Positions 45,256 through 53,498 of a stretch of 64,000 bases of DNA are shown piece after piece. The notes under the pieces are model-generated. The model was given only the letters and a program-made list of their open reading frames with translations. It ran no database searches and was not told the DNA's origin. The position numbers were made by a program, and so were the translations under genes. Position 1 is the first letter of the stretch. The number at the start of each line of letters is the position of its first letter. Source of the DNA: Bacteroidales bacterium (GTDB lineage Bacteria; Bacteroidota; Bacteroidia; Bacteroidales; UBA932); assembly GCA_017647795.1 (NCBI GenBank), contig JAGCJX010000023.1:62001-126000 (forward strand), in the 5' to 3' direction.

Positions 45256-46284
45256 TTACAACGAAGTGGACACCGAAATATGACCCACTCGAAGATCACA
45301 AGCCAGCAGTTCCTCCCCGCCGTATTGGGCGACCAAATCATAAAACTTGCTGTCGTGCGAGAGCCGCAACTGATGACACAACTCATGCACTAGGACCGCA
45401 TCGATGTATTGGCGGGGCAGTTTGATGAGTTGGCGGTTCAACCAGACTGATTTGCTGCGCGAATGAAAATATCCCCACAAATTCGACCGAACACCAAAAG
45501 ACAGACGTTTGTAAGGCAAGCCTGTCTGCTGAGAAATCTTAGCCAAACGCTGTGTCAGATAGGCCTCTGCAGCCTGCTTGAGGAGTTGCATTCCAAAGCC
45601 GATGATGGATTCCCGCACCGCACGCAAGGCAAAATCCATGTTCTGGGGTACCAAGATGGTATAAACCTGATGGACAGCCACCTCTCCTTCTACGTTGTAG
45701 CTCATGCGCGATTGATGAGTCCGGCCAATCTTCAACGTCACACAATCGTATTTCCGCTCAAACGACTCATCCAGCAAGGCCGGCAATCCATCCTCGGAAC
45801 GTCGGTTCTCCCGTTCATCCAAGCGTTTCATCACCAGCGACAGCAGAGCATCGTAGAAGGGTCCGTTTGTCCGCAAAAATTCGGGCACATACACTCGGAT
45901 ACAGGCTCCCTGAATGCGCAAGACCACCGAAGACTGCTCGGAAGGACAAAACTCCAGCCTCCCGAGGACCGGATCTTCCATGACATAGACCTCCGTATCC
46001 GGCGGCTGCGGGTGCTGCGCCTGCAACGACCTGAAACGGTCACCCACCCAACTTTGGGACCATTTCTCACCCCCCTTTTCCAAAGCCCGACCGTACCAGT
46101 GCAGCGCCCGGTAAAGATCCTGGGGCGTACCATAACCCATTTCGTAACAATAGCCTACATAGGCAAAGGCACTGGTGTTATTGTAATAGCCATACGAACC
46201 TCGCCGGAAATAATGCATGGCCATGGCATACTCCCGTTTTTTCAGATACTCGTAACCCGTATGAAAATAGTGTGTACAACTCAT
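45256..46284 (-). CDS. Sel1-like repeats fused to YgjP/WLM-type zinc metallopeptidase domain
   Basis: A 342-residue protein. Residues 1-70 look like Sel1/TPR-type repeats (YEYLKKREYAMAMHYFRRGS, YVGYCYEMGYGTPQDLYRAL). The C-terminal half resembles the YgjP-like DUF45 domain, with the active site VLVHELCHQLRLSHDSKFY near residue 298 (HExxH plus a distal His). No signal peptide. Substrate unknown. The start overlaps the HAD stop as ATGA; the longer frame beginning at 46314 lies within that gene. The two genes are likely co-expressed. Confidence 0.8.
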   Translation of the reverse strand: MSCTHYFHTGYEYLKKREYAMAMHYFRRGSYGYYNNTSAFAYVGYCYEMGYGTPQDLYRALHWYGRALEKGGEKWSQSWVGDRFRSLQAQHPQPPDTEVYVMEDPVLGRLEFCPSEQSSVVLRIQGACIRVYVPEFLRTNGPFYDALLSLVMKRLDERENRRSEDGLPALLDESFERKYDCVTLKIGRTHQSRMSYNVEGEVAVHQVYTILVPQNMDFALRAVRESIIGFGMQLLKQAAEAYLTQRLAKISQQTGLPYKRLSFGVRSNLWGYFHSRSKSVWLNRQLIKLPRQYIDAVLVHELCHQLRLSHDSKFYDLVAQYGGEELLACDLRVGHISVSTSL

Positions 46285-46922
46285 TCGATTTCCTTTAACC
46301 GTTGGGAAACACAAGCGTACAAATCGTTGTGCGGATCGTAATGCAACCCATAAAATCCCAGACTTTCTGCGGTTTGGATATTGGCCAGTGAGTCATCAAT
46401 AAAGAGGGTCTCCTCGGGAAGGATCTTGGTCTTTTTCAACATTTTTTCGAAGATGGAGGCATTCGGCTTGGCATCTTTCATCTTGTAGGACAAGAACAAC
46501 TGCTCAAACAGTTCTTCCATCTTATATCCCTTTTCCTCAAACATTTCGCGAACACGAACCATCGATATCGGGTTTGTGTTGCTCAACAGGAAAATCCGGT
46601 AGTCGTGCCGGTAAAAAAGCAAGGTATCAATCTTATCCTGAGGAAGATCCGTCAGGTAGCAGTTCAACGAAAAATCAATCTCATAATCTTTGATTTTCGG
46701 TTTTCCCGGTTCGTCCTCGGAATTGATCCGGATGATGTTCCGGAATTGCTTGGCAGAGAGTTCCCCCGTCTCAAACTTATCGAAGAATCCCAACTGACGA
46801 TACGTGCTGAATACGGACGCAAAATCCCGGTACCTGACAATCTCATCAAACGCCCGTAAGCATCGGATTCTATTGAGGTTAACAAGGACACCGCCCAGAT
46901 CGAAGACCAAATTCCGTATCAT
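46281..46922 (-). CDS. HAD-superfamily hydrolase (YihX-like, subfamily IA)
   Basis: A 213-residue HAD phosphatase. The nucleophile motif is VFDLGGVLVNLN at residues 6-17, FLLSNTNPISM is motif II, and KPNASIFEKML with TLFIDDSLANIQTAESLG gives motifs III and IV. It resembles sugar- and nucleotide-phosphate phosphatases such as YihX. A promoter match lies only 6 bp before the ATG, so the message may be leaderless. An alternative upstream ATG at 46958 would lie upstream of that promoter's -7 site. Confidence 0.85.
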   Translation of the reverse strand: MIRNLVFDLGGVLVNLNRIRCLRAFDEIVRYRDFASVFSTYRQLGFFDKFETGELSAKQFRNIIRINSEDEPGKPKIKDYEIDFSLNCYLTDLPQDKIDTLLFYRHDYRIFLLSNTNPISMVRVREMFEEKGYKMEELFEQLFLSYKMKDAKPNASIFEKMLKKTKILPEETLFIDDSLANIQTAESLGFYGLHYDPHNDLYACVSQRLKEIE

Positions 46923-46927
46923 ACCCA

Positions 46928-46958
46928 CAAAGATAGTTTTTTTCCGATATTCGTACAA
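46928..46958 (-). promoter_or_regulatory. HAD gene promoter directly at the start codon
   Basis: Minus strand TTG (46956-46958), 20 bp spacer, TATCTTTG (46928-46935). The last base of the -7 element is 6 bp before the ATG at 46922, so transcription should start at or beside the initiation codon. Confidence 0.5.
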
Positions 46959-47026
46959 GGATTTTACGATTTCTTCCGAAGATTGTTTTTCTTGAAGAAA
47001 TAGGATATTCCGGCGATATTTTTTAG

Positions 47027-47034
47027 TATATTTG
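47027..47034 (+). promoter_or_regulatory. -7 element of the acyl-CoA synthetase/oxidoreductase operon
   Basis: TATATTTG matches TAnnTTTG, 19 bp before the ATG at 47054. The -33 region is weak. Probably drives the six-gene unit to 51969. Confidence 0.55.
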
Positions 47035-47053
47035 CGAGAATTAATAAGCGCTT

Positions 47054-49105
47054 ATGGTAACAAAACAACTGATATCCCCCAAAAGTATTGTGGTGGTCGG
47101 AGGTTCCGACGACATCCACAAACCGGGTGGTCGAACTCTTAAGAACCTGATCGACACCCAATTTTCGGGTCAACTTTACGTAGTCAACCCCAAATTAGAC
47201 ACGGTTCAAGGTGTACAGTCGTTCCGCAAGGTCGATGATCTTCCGGCTGTGGATTGCGCAATTCTCGCCATTCCCGCAGCCCTCTGTACCGAAGCAGTCA
47301 GTGTTCTCTGCAACAAGAAGTCATGCCGTGCCATCATCATCCTTTCTGCTGGATTCCACGAAGACAGCCCGGAAGGAGCCGCCATTGAAAAGGAAATCAC
47401 CGACATCTGCAACAGTACAGGTACATCCCTCATCGGTCCGAACTGTATTGGCGTCATGACCCCGAGTTATGCAGGGGTATTCACCCAACCGATTCCGAAA
47501 TTGGCTCCCCACGGAGTGGATTTGATTTCCGGTTCAGGTGCAACCATCGTCTTCATTTTGGAAGCCGCTATGCAGTTGGGATTGACCTTCAACGAAGTAT
47601 TCTCTGTCGGCAACAGTGCCCAACTCGGAGTAGAAGACATTTTGGAATACTTGGACGAATCCTATGTGCCAGGCCAAAGTGCTCCCGTAAAAATCCTCTA
47701 CATTGAAAGCATCAACAACCCGCATAAATTGTACAAACACGCAGCTTCGTTGGCTGCAAAAGGTGTGAAGATTGCGGCTATCAAATCCGGTTACAGCGAA
47801 GCCGGCAGCCGTGCAGCTTCTTCCCACACCGGCGCAATGGCCTCTCCGGACAAAGCTGTGGATGCACTCTTCCGCAAAGCCGGCATCATCCGTTGCTACA
47901 GCCGTACCGAATTGGTTACCGTAGCCTCTGCGTTGATGTATCCGGAACCGAAAGGCAACCGCATTGCCATCATCACCCACGCAGGTGGACCTGCCGTTAT
48001 GCAAACCGACGTATTGTCCAGCAACGGCGTGGAAATCCCGAAGATCGAAGGACCGAAAGCAGATGCCCTGCTCAGCAAATTGTTTGCAGGTTCTTCTGTT
48101 TCCAACCCGATCGACTTCTTGGCGACCGGTACCGGTGAACAATTGGGCGAAATCATCGATGCTTGTGAAAATGACTTTGACGTGGACGCCATGACCGTCA
48201 TCTTCGGTTCTCCGGGTCTGCGTACCGTAGGCGATGTGTACGATATCCTTTACGACCGCATCCAAAAAAGTAAGAAACCGATTTATCCCGTACTCCCGTC
48301 CATCGTGAATGTAGCAGACGACATTGCAGCGTTCCAAGCCAAAGGAGGCATCAGTTTCCCGGACGAAGTGGCGTTGGGATCGGCCTTGGTTAAAATCATG
48401 AACCGTCCGAAACCGATTCAAGAAGTAACCTTGCCGCCGGTAGACCGCAAAATGATCCGCAAAGTCATCGACAGCAACAGCAACGGTTATCTGGCACCCG
48501 AACAAGTGCAAACCTTGTTGGATGCAGCCGGCATCAACCGCGCTAAAGAACGCGTTGTTTTTGACGTAGACGGTCTGTTGGAAGCCGCTCGTGAAATCGG
48601 TTATCCCATCGTGATGAAGGTAGTCGGTCCCGTTCACAAATCTGATGTTGGAGGTGTAACCTTGAACATCACCGACGACAATACCCTCATCAACGAATTC
48701 AACCGCATGATGAACATCCCGGACGCAACCGGTACGTTGTTGCAACCGATGCTCTCCGGTACCCAAGTGTTTGTCGGAGCAAAACGCGATGAGAAATTCG
48801 GTCCCCTGATTCTCTGTGGTTTGGGTGGTATCTACGTAGAAGTATTGAAAGACATCAGCTACGCACTCTCGCCGGTTTCTGACAACGAAGCCCAAGAAAT
48901 GTTGCGCAACTTGCGCAGTTACAAACTGTTGGAAGGCGTTCGCGGACAAGAAGGTGTCAACCTCCCCTTGTTTGCAGAAACCATCCGCCGCGTATCTGCC
49001 TTGTGCGAAGCAGCCCCGGAAATTTTCGAAATGGACATCAACCCCTTGCTTGGTAATGCCAAACAAGTCATTGCGGTGGATGCCCGTATCCGAATTGAAA
49101 AATAA
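47054..49105 (+). CDS. ADP-forming acetate/acyl-CoA ligase (fused alpha-beta)
   Basis: A 683-residue single-chain NDP-forming acyl-CoA synthetase. The N-terminal CoA-binding domain (SPKSIVVVGGSDDIHKPGG) and a succinyl-CoA-synthetase-like domain with the phospho-histidine candidate His258 in ASSHTGAMAS are followed by an ATP-grasp domain from about residue 470 (YPIVMKVVGPVHKSDVGGV). It would make ATP from acyl-CoA produced by the oxidoreductase encoded downstream. The acyl group (acetyl, branched or aryl) is not evident from sequence. Confidence 0.9.
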   Translation: MVTKQLISPKSIVVVGGSDDIHKPGGRTLKNLIDTQFSGQLYVVNPKLDTVQGVQSFRKVDDLPAVDCAILAIPAALCTEAVSVLCNKKSCRAIIILSAGFHEDSPEGAAIEKEITDICNSTGTSLIGPNCIGVMTPSYAGVFTQPIPKLAPHGVDLISGSGATIVFILEAAMQLGLTFNEVFSVGNSAQLGVEDILEYLDESYVPGQSAPVKILYIESINNPHKLYKHAASLAAKGVKIAAIKSGYSEAGSRAASSHTGAMASPDKAVDALFRKAGIIRCYSRTELVTVASALMYPEPKGNRIAIITHAGGPAVMQTDVLSSNGVEIPKIEGPKADALLSKLFAGSSVSNPIDFLATGTGEQLGEIIDACENDFDVDAMTVIFGSPGLRTVGDVYDILYDRIQKSKKPIYPVLPSIVNVADDIAAFQAKGGISFPDEVALGSALVKIMNRPKPIQEVTLPPVDRKMIRKVIDSNSNGYLAPEQVQTLLDAAGINRAKERVVFDVDGLLEAAREIGYPIVMKVVGPVHKSDVGGVTLNITDDNTLINEFNRMMNIPDATGTLLQPMLSGTQVFVGAKRDEKFGPLILCGLGGIYVEVLKDISYALSPVSDNEAQEMLRNLRSYKLLEGVRGQEGVNLPLFAETIRRVSALCEAAPEIFEMDINPLLGNAKQVIAVDARIRIEK

Positions 49106-49113
49106 ACTACACC

Positions 49114-49266
49114 ATGATCAAAAAACTGGTAACCTGGTACAAAGAACAGACCCCGACCACCCAAGGTATGATTTGGATGGGCCTGCTTTTGATCGTTGGT
49201 ATCCTTCTCCGCTGGGACTACATTTTTGAAACCATCAAACGTTCCTTCGGATTTTTCAGTGAATAA
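49114..49266 (+). CDS. 50-residue single-span membrane protein
   Basis: A short gene starting 8 bp after the ligase stop. The product reads MIKKLVTWYKEQTPTTQG followed by a membrane helix of about 18 residues (MIWMGLLLIVGILLRWDYI) and an amphipathic tail ending GFFSE. It has no family that I recognise. Tight spacing in a metabolic operon and a clean membrane helix favour a real gene, perhaps one that tethers the soluble oxidoreductase or ligase to the membrane; that is speculation. Confidence 0.6.
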   Translation: MIKKLVTWYKEQTPTTQGMIWMGLLLIVGILLRWDYIFETIKRSFGFFSE

Positions 49267-49308
49267 TTAACTAACAACTTATAATAACCACTTATTAAAT
49301 TAAAAGTT

Positions 49309-49530
49309 ATGGCATTAAAAGGAGCTATCGTCGTTGATAACGAAAGATGCAAAGGTTGTGGTGTTTGCGTTGCAAACTGCCCGACAAATACCATTGCGTT
49401 GGCCCAAGAGGTAAACGGCAAAGGTTACAACTACGCCTACATGGCAAACCCCGACAGTTGTACTGGTTGTACAAACTGTGCTACCGTATGTCCTGATGCG
49501 GTAATTACCGTTTATAGAGTTAAAATTTAA
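49309..49530 (+). CDS. korD: 2-oxoacid:ferredoxin oxidoreductase delta subunit (2[4Fe-4S] ferredoxin)
   Basis: A 73-residue ferredoxin-like subunit with two CxxCxxCxxxC motifs: CKGCGVCVANCP and CTGCTNCATVCP. It carries electrons from the catalytic subunits to free ferredoxin. It is the first of four subunit genes in the order D, A, B, C. The 2-oxoglutarate (Kor) and branched-chain (Vor) types look alike here. Confidence 0.9.
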   Translation: MALKGAIVVDNERCKGCGVCVANCPTNTIALAQEVNGKGYNYAYMANPDSCTGCTNCATVCPDAVITVYRVKI

Positions 49531-49542
49531 ATTGGATTCAAT

Positions 49543-50619
49543 ATGGCAGAAAAGATTCTAATCAAAGGTAACGAAGCCATCGCTATTGCTGCTATTCACT
49601 GCGGTTGCGACGGTTATTTCGGTTATCCGATTACCCCTCAATCAGAGGTAATGGAAACATTGATGAAAGAAAAACCGTGGGAAACTACCGGTATGGTGGT
49701 GCTCCAAGCGGAAAGTGAAACTTCTTCCATCAACATGGTTTACGGTGGCGCATGCTGCGGTAAAAAAGTGATGACTTCATCATCCAGCCCGGGTGTCAGC
49801 TTGATGGCCGAAGGTTTGAGCTACTTGGCAGGTGCGGAACTCCCCTGCTTGGTTGTAAACGTAATGCGTGGTGGTCCGGGTCTGGGTACCATCCAACCGA
49901 GCCAAGGTGACTATTTCCAAGCAACCAAAGGTGGTGGACACGGAGACTACCGGATGTACGTATTGGCTCCCGCTTCTGGACAAGATATGTATGACTTCGT
50001 TGACAAAGCATTCGAAGTTGCTTTCAAATACCGCATCCCTGCAATGATTTTGGCAGACGGTGTAATCGGTCAAATGATGGAAAAAGTTGAATTCCGCCCG
50101 ATGAAACCCCGTCGTACCGAAGAAGAAGTAAAAGCACAATGCGACGCATGGGCAACCGTAGGTAAAGGTGCTCACCGTGGTGGCAACACCATTACTTCTT
50201 TGGCTTTGGATCCGGAAGTTCAAGAACGTCACAACATCCACCTCCAAGCGAAATACAAAGAAATGGAAGAAAACGAAGTGCTCTACGAAACCTACCGTGC
50301 AGAAGACGCAGAACACTTGATCGTTGCTTTCGGTTGTATGTCACGTATTTGCCAAAACACTGTGGATGAAGCTCGTGAAAGAGGCATCAAGATGGGTTTG
50401 ATTCGTCCGATCACCCTCTTCCCCTTCCCGAAAAAAGAAATCGACGCTTTTGTACCGCAACTCAAAACCATGATGTCTGTTGAATTGAACGCAGGTCAAA
50501 TGGTGGAAGACATCCGTCAAATTGCGAACGGTCGCGTACCGGTTTACTTCTACGGCCGTCAAGGTGGTATCATCCCTTCACCGGAAGAAGTTCTCGAAGC
50601 TTATTTGAAACACATTTAA
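49543..50619 (+). CDS. korA: 2-oxoacid:ferredoxin oxidoreductase alpha subunit
   Basis: A 358-residue alpha subunit. KGNEAIAIAAIHCGCDGYFGYPITPQSE opens the pyrimidine-binding domain, and MRGGPGLGTIQPSQGDYFQA is a typical block. It oxidises a 2-oxoacid (2-oxoglutarate, or branched-chain 2-oxoacids as in VorB) with the beta subunit, releasing CO2 and acyl-CoA. It is 12 bp after korD. With the ADP-forming ligase it gives a full route from 2-oxoacid to acid and ATP. Confidence 0.9.
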   Translation: MAEKILIKGNEAIAIAAIHCGCDGYFGYPITPQSEVMETLMKEKPWETTGMVVLQAESETSSINMVYGGACCGKKVMTSSSSPGVSLMAEGLSYLAGAELPCLVVNVMRGGPGLGTIQPSQGDYFQATKGGGHGDYRMYVLAPASGQDMYDFVDKAFEVAFKYRIPAMILADGVIGQMMEKVEFRPMKPRRTEEEVKAQCDAWATVGKGAHRGGNTITSLALDPEVQERHNIHLQAKYKEMEENEVLYETYRAEDAEHLIVAFGCMSRICQNTVDEARERGIKMGLIRPITLFPFPKKEIDAFVPQLKTMMSVELNAGQMVEDIRQIANGRVPVYFYGRQGGIIPSPEEVLEAYLKHI

Positions 50620-50630
50620 TTTAGAGCACT

Positions 50631-51392
50631 ATGGATATCAAAGATATTATCAAACCCGAAAACAAGGTGTATGGCAGAACGCCTGTTTTGAAAGAAAATG
50701 TGATGCACTACTGTCCCGGCTGCTCACACGGTACCGTTCACAAACTCGTTGCTGAAGTTATCGAAGAAATGGGCATCCAAGACAAAACCATCGGTATTTC
50801 TCCGGTAGGTTGCTCTGTATTTGCATACAACTACTTGGACATCGACTGGCAACAAGCCGCTCACGGTCGTGCTCCTGCATTGGCAACCGCTACCAAACGT
50901 TTGAACCCGGACAAATACGTGTTCACCTACCAAGGTGACGGTGACTTGGCTTCCATCGGTTGTGCAGAAATCATGCACGCTTGCAGCCGCGGTGAAAACA
51001 TCGTTGTCATCTTCATCAACAACGCAATCTACGGTATGACCGGTGGTCAAATGGCTCCCACCACTTTGTTGGGCATGGTGACTGCAACCACTCCTTACGG
51101 TCGCGACCCGAAACTCAACGGTTTCCCGCTCAAAATCACTGAATTGATTGCTCAATTGGAAGGTACTTGCTACGTAACCCGTCAATCTGTTCAAAATCCG
51201 GCTTCTGCTCGCAAAGCGAAAAAAGCAATCCGCAAAGCTTTTGAAAACTCTGCAATGGGCAAAGGTACCTCATTCGTAGAAATCGTAGGTACTTGCAACT
51301 CCGGATGGAAGATGACCCCCGTGAAAGCAAACAAATGGATGGAAGAAAACATGTTCCCCTTCTATCCCCTCGGAGACATGAAAGACAGATAA
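50631..51392 (+). CDS. korB: 2-oxoacid:ferredoxin oxidoreductase beta subunit (TPP-binding)
   Basis: A 253-residue thiamine-pyrophosphate subunit. HYCPGCSHGTVHKL supplies cysteines near the N-terminus, and the TPP/Mg site is YQGDGDLASIGCAEIMHA with INNAIYGMTGGQMAPTT. Family length is normal. It is 11 bp after korA and 25 bp before korC. Confidence 0.92.
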   Translation: MDIKDIIKPENKVYGRTPVLKENVMHYCPGCSHGTVHKLVAEVIEEMGIQDKTIGISPVGCSVFAYNYLDIDWQQAAHGRAPALATATKRLNPDKYVFTYQGDGDLASIGCAEIMHACSRGENIVVIFINNAIYGMTGGQMAPTTLLGMVTATTPYGRDPKLNGFPLKITELIAQLEGTCYVTRQSVQNPASARKAKKAIRKAFENSAMGKGTSFVEIVGTCNSGWKMTPVKANKWMEENMFPFYPLGDMKDR

Positions 51393-51417
51393 TTGATAAA
51401 AAATAAAAATTAACAAT

Positions 51418-51969
51418 ATGAAAGAAGAACTTATCATTGCAGGTTTCGGTGGCCAAGGTGTATTGTCTATGGGTAAAATCTTGGCTTACTCCGGCATTAT
51501 GCAAGACCAAGAAGTAGCATGGATGCCTTCTTACGGTCCTGAAATGCGCGGCGGTACAGCAAACGTTACCGTTATCTTGAGCGATAACCGAATCAGCTCT
51601 CCCATCTTGAGCAAATTCGACACCGCTATCATCTTGAACCAACAATCGTTGGATAAATTCGAATCTCGCGTAAAACCGGGCGGATTGTTGATCTACGATC
51701 CCAACGGAATTACCCGTCACCCGGAAAGAAAAGACATCACCATCTGCCGTATCGCAGCTGTGGATGAATCTGCTAAATTGGGTAACGCAAAAGCTTACAA
51801 CATGGTTGTATTGGGTGCTTTCTTGAAAATGAAACCCATCGTTACCATGGAAAACGTAGTGAAAGGCTTGAAGAAATCCATTCCTTCTCGTCACCACCAC
51901 TTGATTCCGATGAACGAAGAAGCCATCAACGTAGGTATGCAAGCCATTGAAATGGTAAACGAACTTTAG
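51418..51969 (+). CDS. korC: 2-oxoacid:ferredoxin oxidoreductase gamma subunit
   Basis: A 183-residue gamma subunit: IIAGFGGQGVLSMGKILAYSG at the N-terminus, SYGPEMRGGTANVTVI (phosphate/CoA-site loop) near residue 40. It completes the DABC enzyme. A terminator follows 20 bp after the stop, ending the operon. Confidence 0.93.
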   Translation: MKEELIIAGFGGQGVLSMGKILAYSGIMQDQEVAWMPSYGPEMRGGTANVTVILSDNRISSPILSKFDTAIILNQQSLDKFESRVKPGGLLIYDPNGITRHPERKDITICRIAAVDESAKLGNAKAYNMVVLGAFLKMKPIVTMENVVKGLKKSIPSRHHHLIPMNEEAINVGMQAIEMVNEL

Positions 51970-51988
51970 TCCAATTGGATGATTCAAT

Positions 51989-52024
51989 AAAATAGGGAGG
52001 CCCGATGGGGTCTCCCTATTTTTG
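51989..52024 (+). terminator. korC terminator
   Basis: AATAGGGAG (51991-51999) pairs with CTCCCTATT (52012-52020), followed by TTT. It ends the acyl-CoA ligase/oxidoreductase operon. Confidence 0.88.
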
Positions 52025-52076
52025 TATTCTCCTCGCTGCGAACACAGACGAGTGTCATCCATTCATCCGTGGCGAA

Positions 52077-52118
52077 ATAAAAAAGAAGGCGACTCAATCA
52101 GAGATTAGTCACCTTCTT
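52077..52118 (-). terminator. ompA terminator
   Basis: On the minus strand AAGAAGGTGACT pairs with AGTCGCCTTCTT with one mismatch, followed by a T-rich tract (A run 52077-52084). It lies 24 bp after the OmpA stop and faces the korC terminator. Confidence 0.82.
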
Positions 52119-52141
52119 CGTATTTAAAAATTACACTTGCA

Positions 52142-53356
52142 CTATTTGATTACTACAGAACGGTTCAATGCGGGTTCTTCAAATTGGTTGTTAGCAGATC
52201 CGTCAACACGTTTGATCAAACGATCTTCGGAGATACCGTATTTCTTCACCAACAAGTTGTAAACATAGTCCACACGTTTTTCGCTCAACTTTTCGTTGTA
52301 TTCCGGAGTACCGGTTGCGCTGTCAGCAGAACCAATGATGGTGAAGGTCTTGTTCGGATTTGCTTCCAAGATGGTCTTCACATAGTATTTCAAAACGGTG
52401 AGTTGTCTCTTGTCCAAGGTTGCACGGTCAATTGCAAAGAATACGGCTACGGCACTGGTCTTGTCAGCCAATTCTTGTTGGGTCTTAGCAAGTTGAGCTT
52501 GAGAGTTTGCCAACTGATTGCGCAATTGAGCGTTTTGTGCTTCCAATCCTTCGTTCGCTTTTACTTGTTCTGCGTTTTGTCCTTCCAATGCCGCGATCTT
52601 TTCTTCGTACGGTGCATAGTTAGGAAGTTCGGTAATCGCACGTTTGAAGGTTGATTTGCCCAATTTCACAGCAATACCTACGGTTGCAGATGCCATGTAA
52701 TCAATGAGGTGGTCACGACTTTCGCCATCCAAGTGAGAAGGAGACATCAAACCACGCAAATCGAGGGTTGCATCAAAGCGATCGTTCAAGCGGAAGGTGT
52801 TGTACAAACCAGCACCCATTACCCACTCATTGTCGTGACTGTTCAAATCACAGTTGTAAGAACGGGCCCAACCAGCACTTACGTAGGGAGCCAAGTTCCA
52901 GATACGGTCTTCTTTGTAGCCCCAGATTTCGTTGGTCATGCTCCACATCACATCACCGTGCCAATACATCAGACCGAAGTGTTCTTTGTAGATTCCATCG
53001 GCTACTTGGCCGGTCACATAATTCGCGTCAGCGCTAATCGTATAACCATTAGCGTTTACACCACTGTAACCAAAACGCAAACCGAGGGTGGGAGTAAACC
53101 ATTTACCAATGTAGAGATCGAGACCCAAACCAAAGCGACCTTTGAAGGTGCGGTAGAAATCATCTTCACCCATGTAGTAGTTGGTACCAATACCTGCACT
53201 AACAAACACATTGTCAGTGAATTTATTCGTTTCGTAGGGACCGCGAACGATGTTGCCGTTCTCATCACGATTTGCATATCCTTGTGCAAATGCGCCTACA
53301 GATACGAATACCAATGCAAAAGCCATAAGACTTTTTGAAAAGAAATTCTTTTTCAT
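52142..53356 (-). CDS. OmpA family outer-membrane protein
   Basis: A 404-residue major envelope protein. Signal peptide MKKNFFSKSLMAFALVFVSVGAFAQ, a barrel domain to about residue 240, a coiled coil (about 252-305, with LEGQNAEQ and LEAQNAQLRNQLAN) and a C-terminal OmpA peptidoglycan-binding domain (TFTIIGSADSATGTPEYNEK, LSEKRVDYVYNLL). It links the outer membrane to peptidoglycan. The upstream in-frame extension to 53443 is not coding because the promoter lies there. A long leader of about 65-70 nt is predicted. Confidence 0.92.
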   Translation of the reverse strand: MKKNFFSKSLMAFALVFVSVGAFAQGYANRDENGNIVRGPYETNKFTDNVFVSAGIGTNYYMGEDDFYRTFKGRFGLGLDLYIGKWFTPTLGLRFGYSGVNANGYTISADANYVTGQVADGIYKEHFGLMYWHGDVMWSMTNEIWGYKEDRIWNLAPYVSAGWARSYNCDLNSHDNEWVMGAGLYNTFRLNDRFDATLDLRGLMSPSHLDGESRDHLIDYMASATVGIAVKLGKSTFKRAITELPNYAPYEEKIAALEGQNAEQVKANEGLEAQNAQLRNQLANSQAQLAKTQQELADKTSAVAVFFAIDRATLDKRQLTVLKYYVKTILEANPNKTFTIIGSADSATGTPEYNEKLSEKRVDYVYNLLVKKYGISEDRLIKRVDGSANNQFEEPALNRSVVIK

Positions 53357-53429
53357 AATCATCGTATTTCTAATTATTTTACGCAAAAAAATATGTAACA
53401 ACAGTTGTGCCCACTGTGTAGAATAATCA

Positions 53430-53461
53430 CAAAGGTACGACAATTTTTTTCAATAAAGCAA
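53430..53461 (-). promoter_or_regulatory. ompA promoter
   Basis: Minus strand TTG (53459-53461), 21 bp spacer, TACCTTTG (53430-53437). The -7 element ends 73 bp before the ATG at 53356, implying an untranslated leader of around 65-70 nt. Confidence 0.6.
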
Positions 53462-53498
53462 CGGTTATCCGTTATTTTTTCTCCCGAGTTTTAAGGCC

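Noticed and set aside
47534..49066. 510-codon open frame antisense to the acyl-CoA ligase gene
   Set aside because: Low-complexity Phe/Val/Gln-rich product with no known family; a shadow of the ligase gene.
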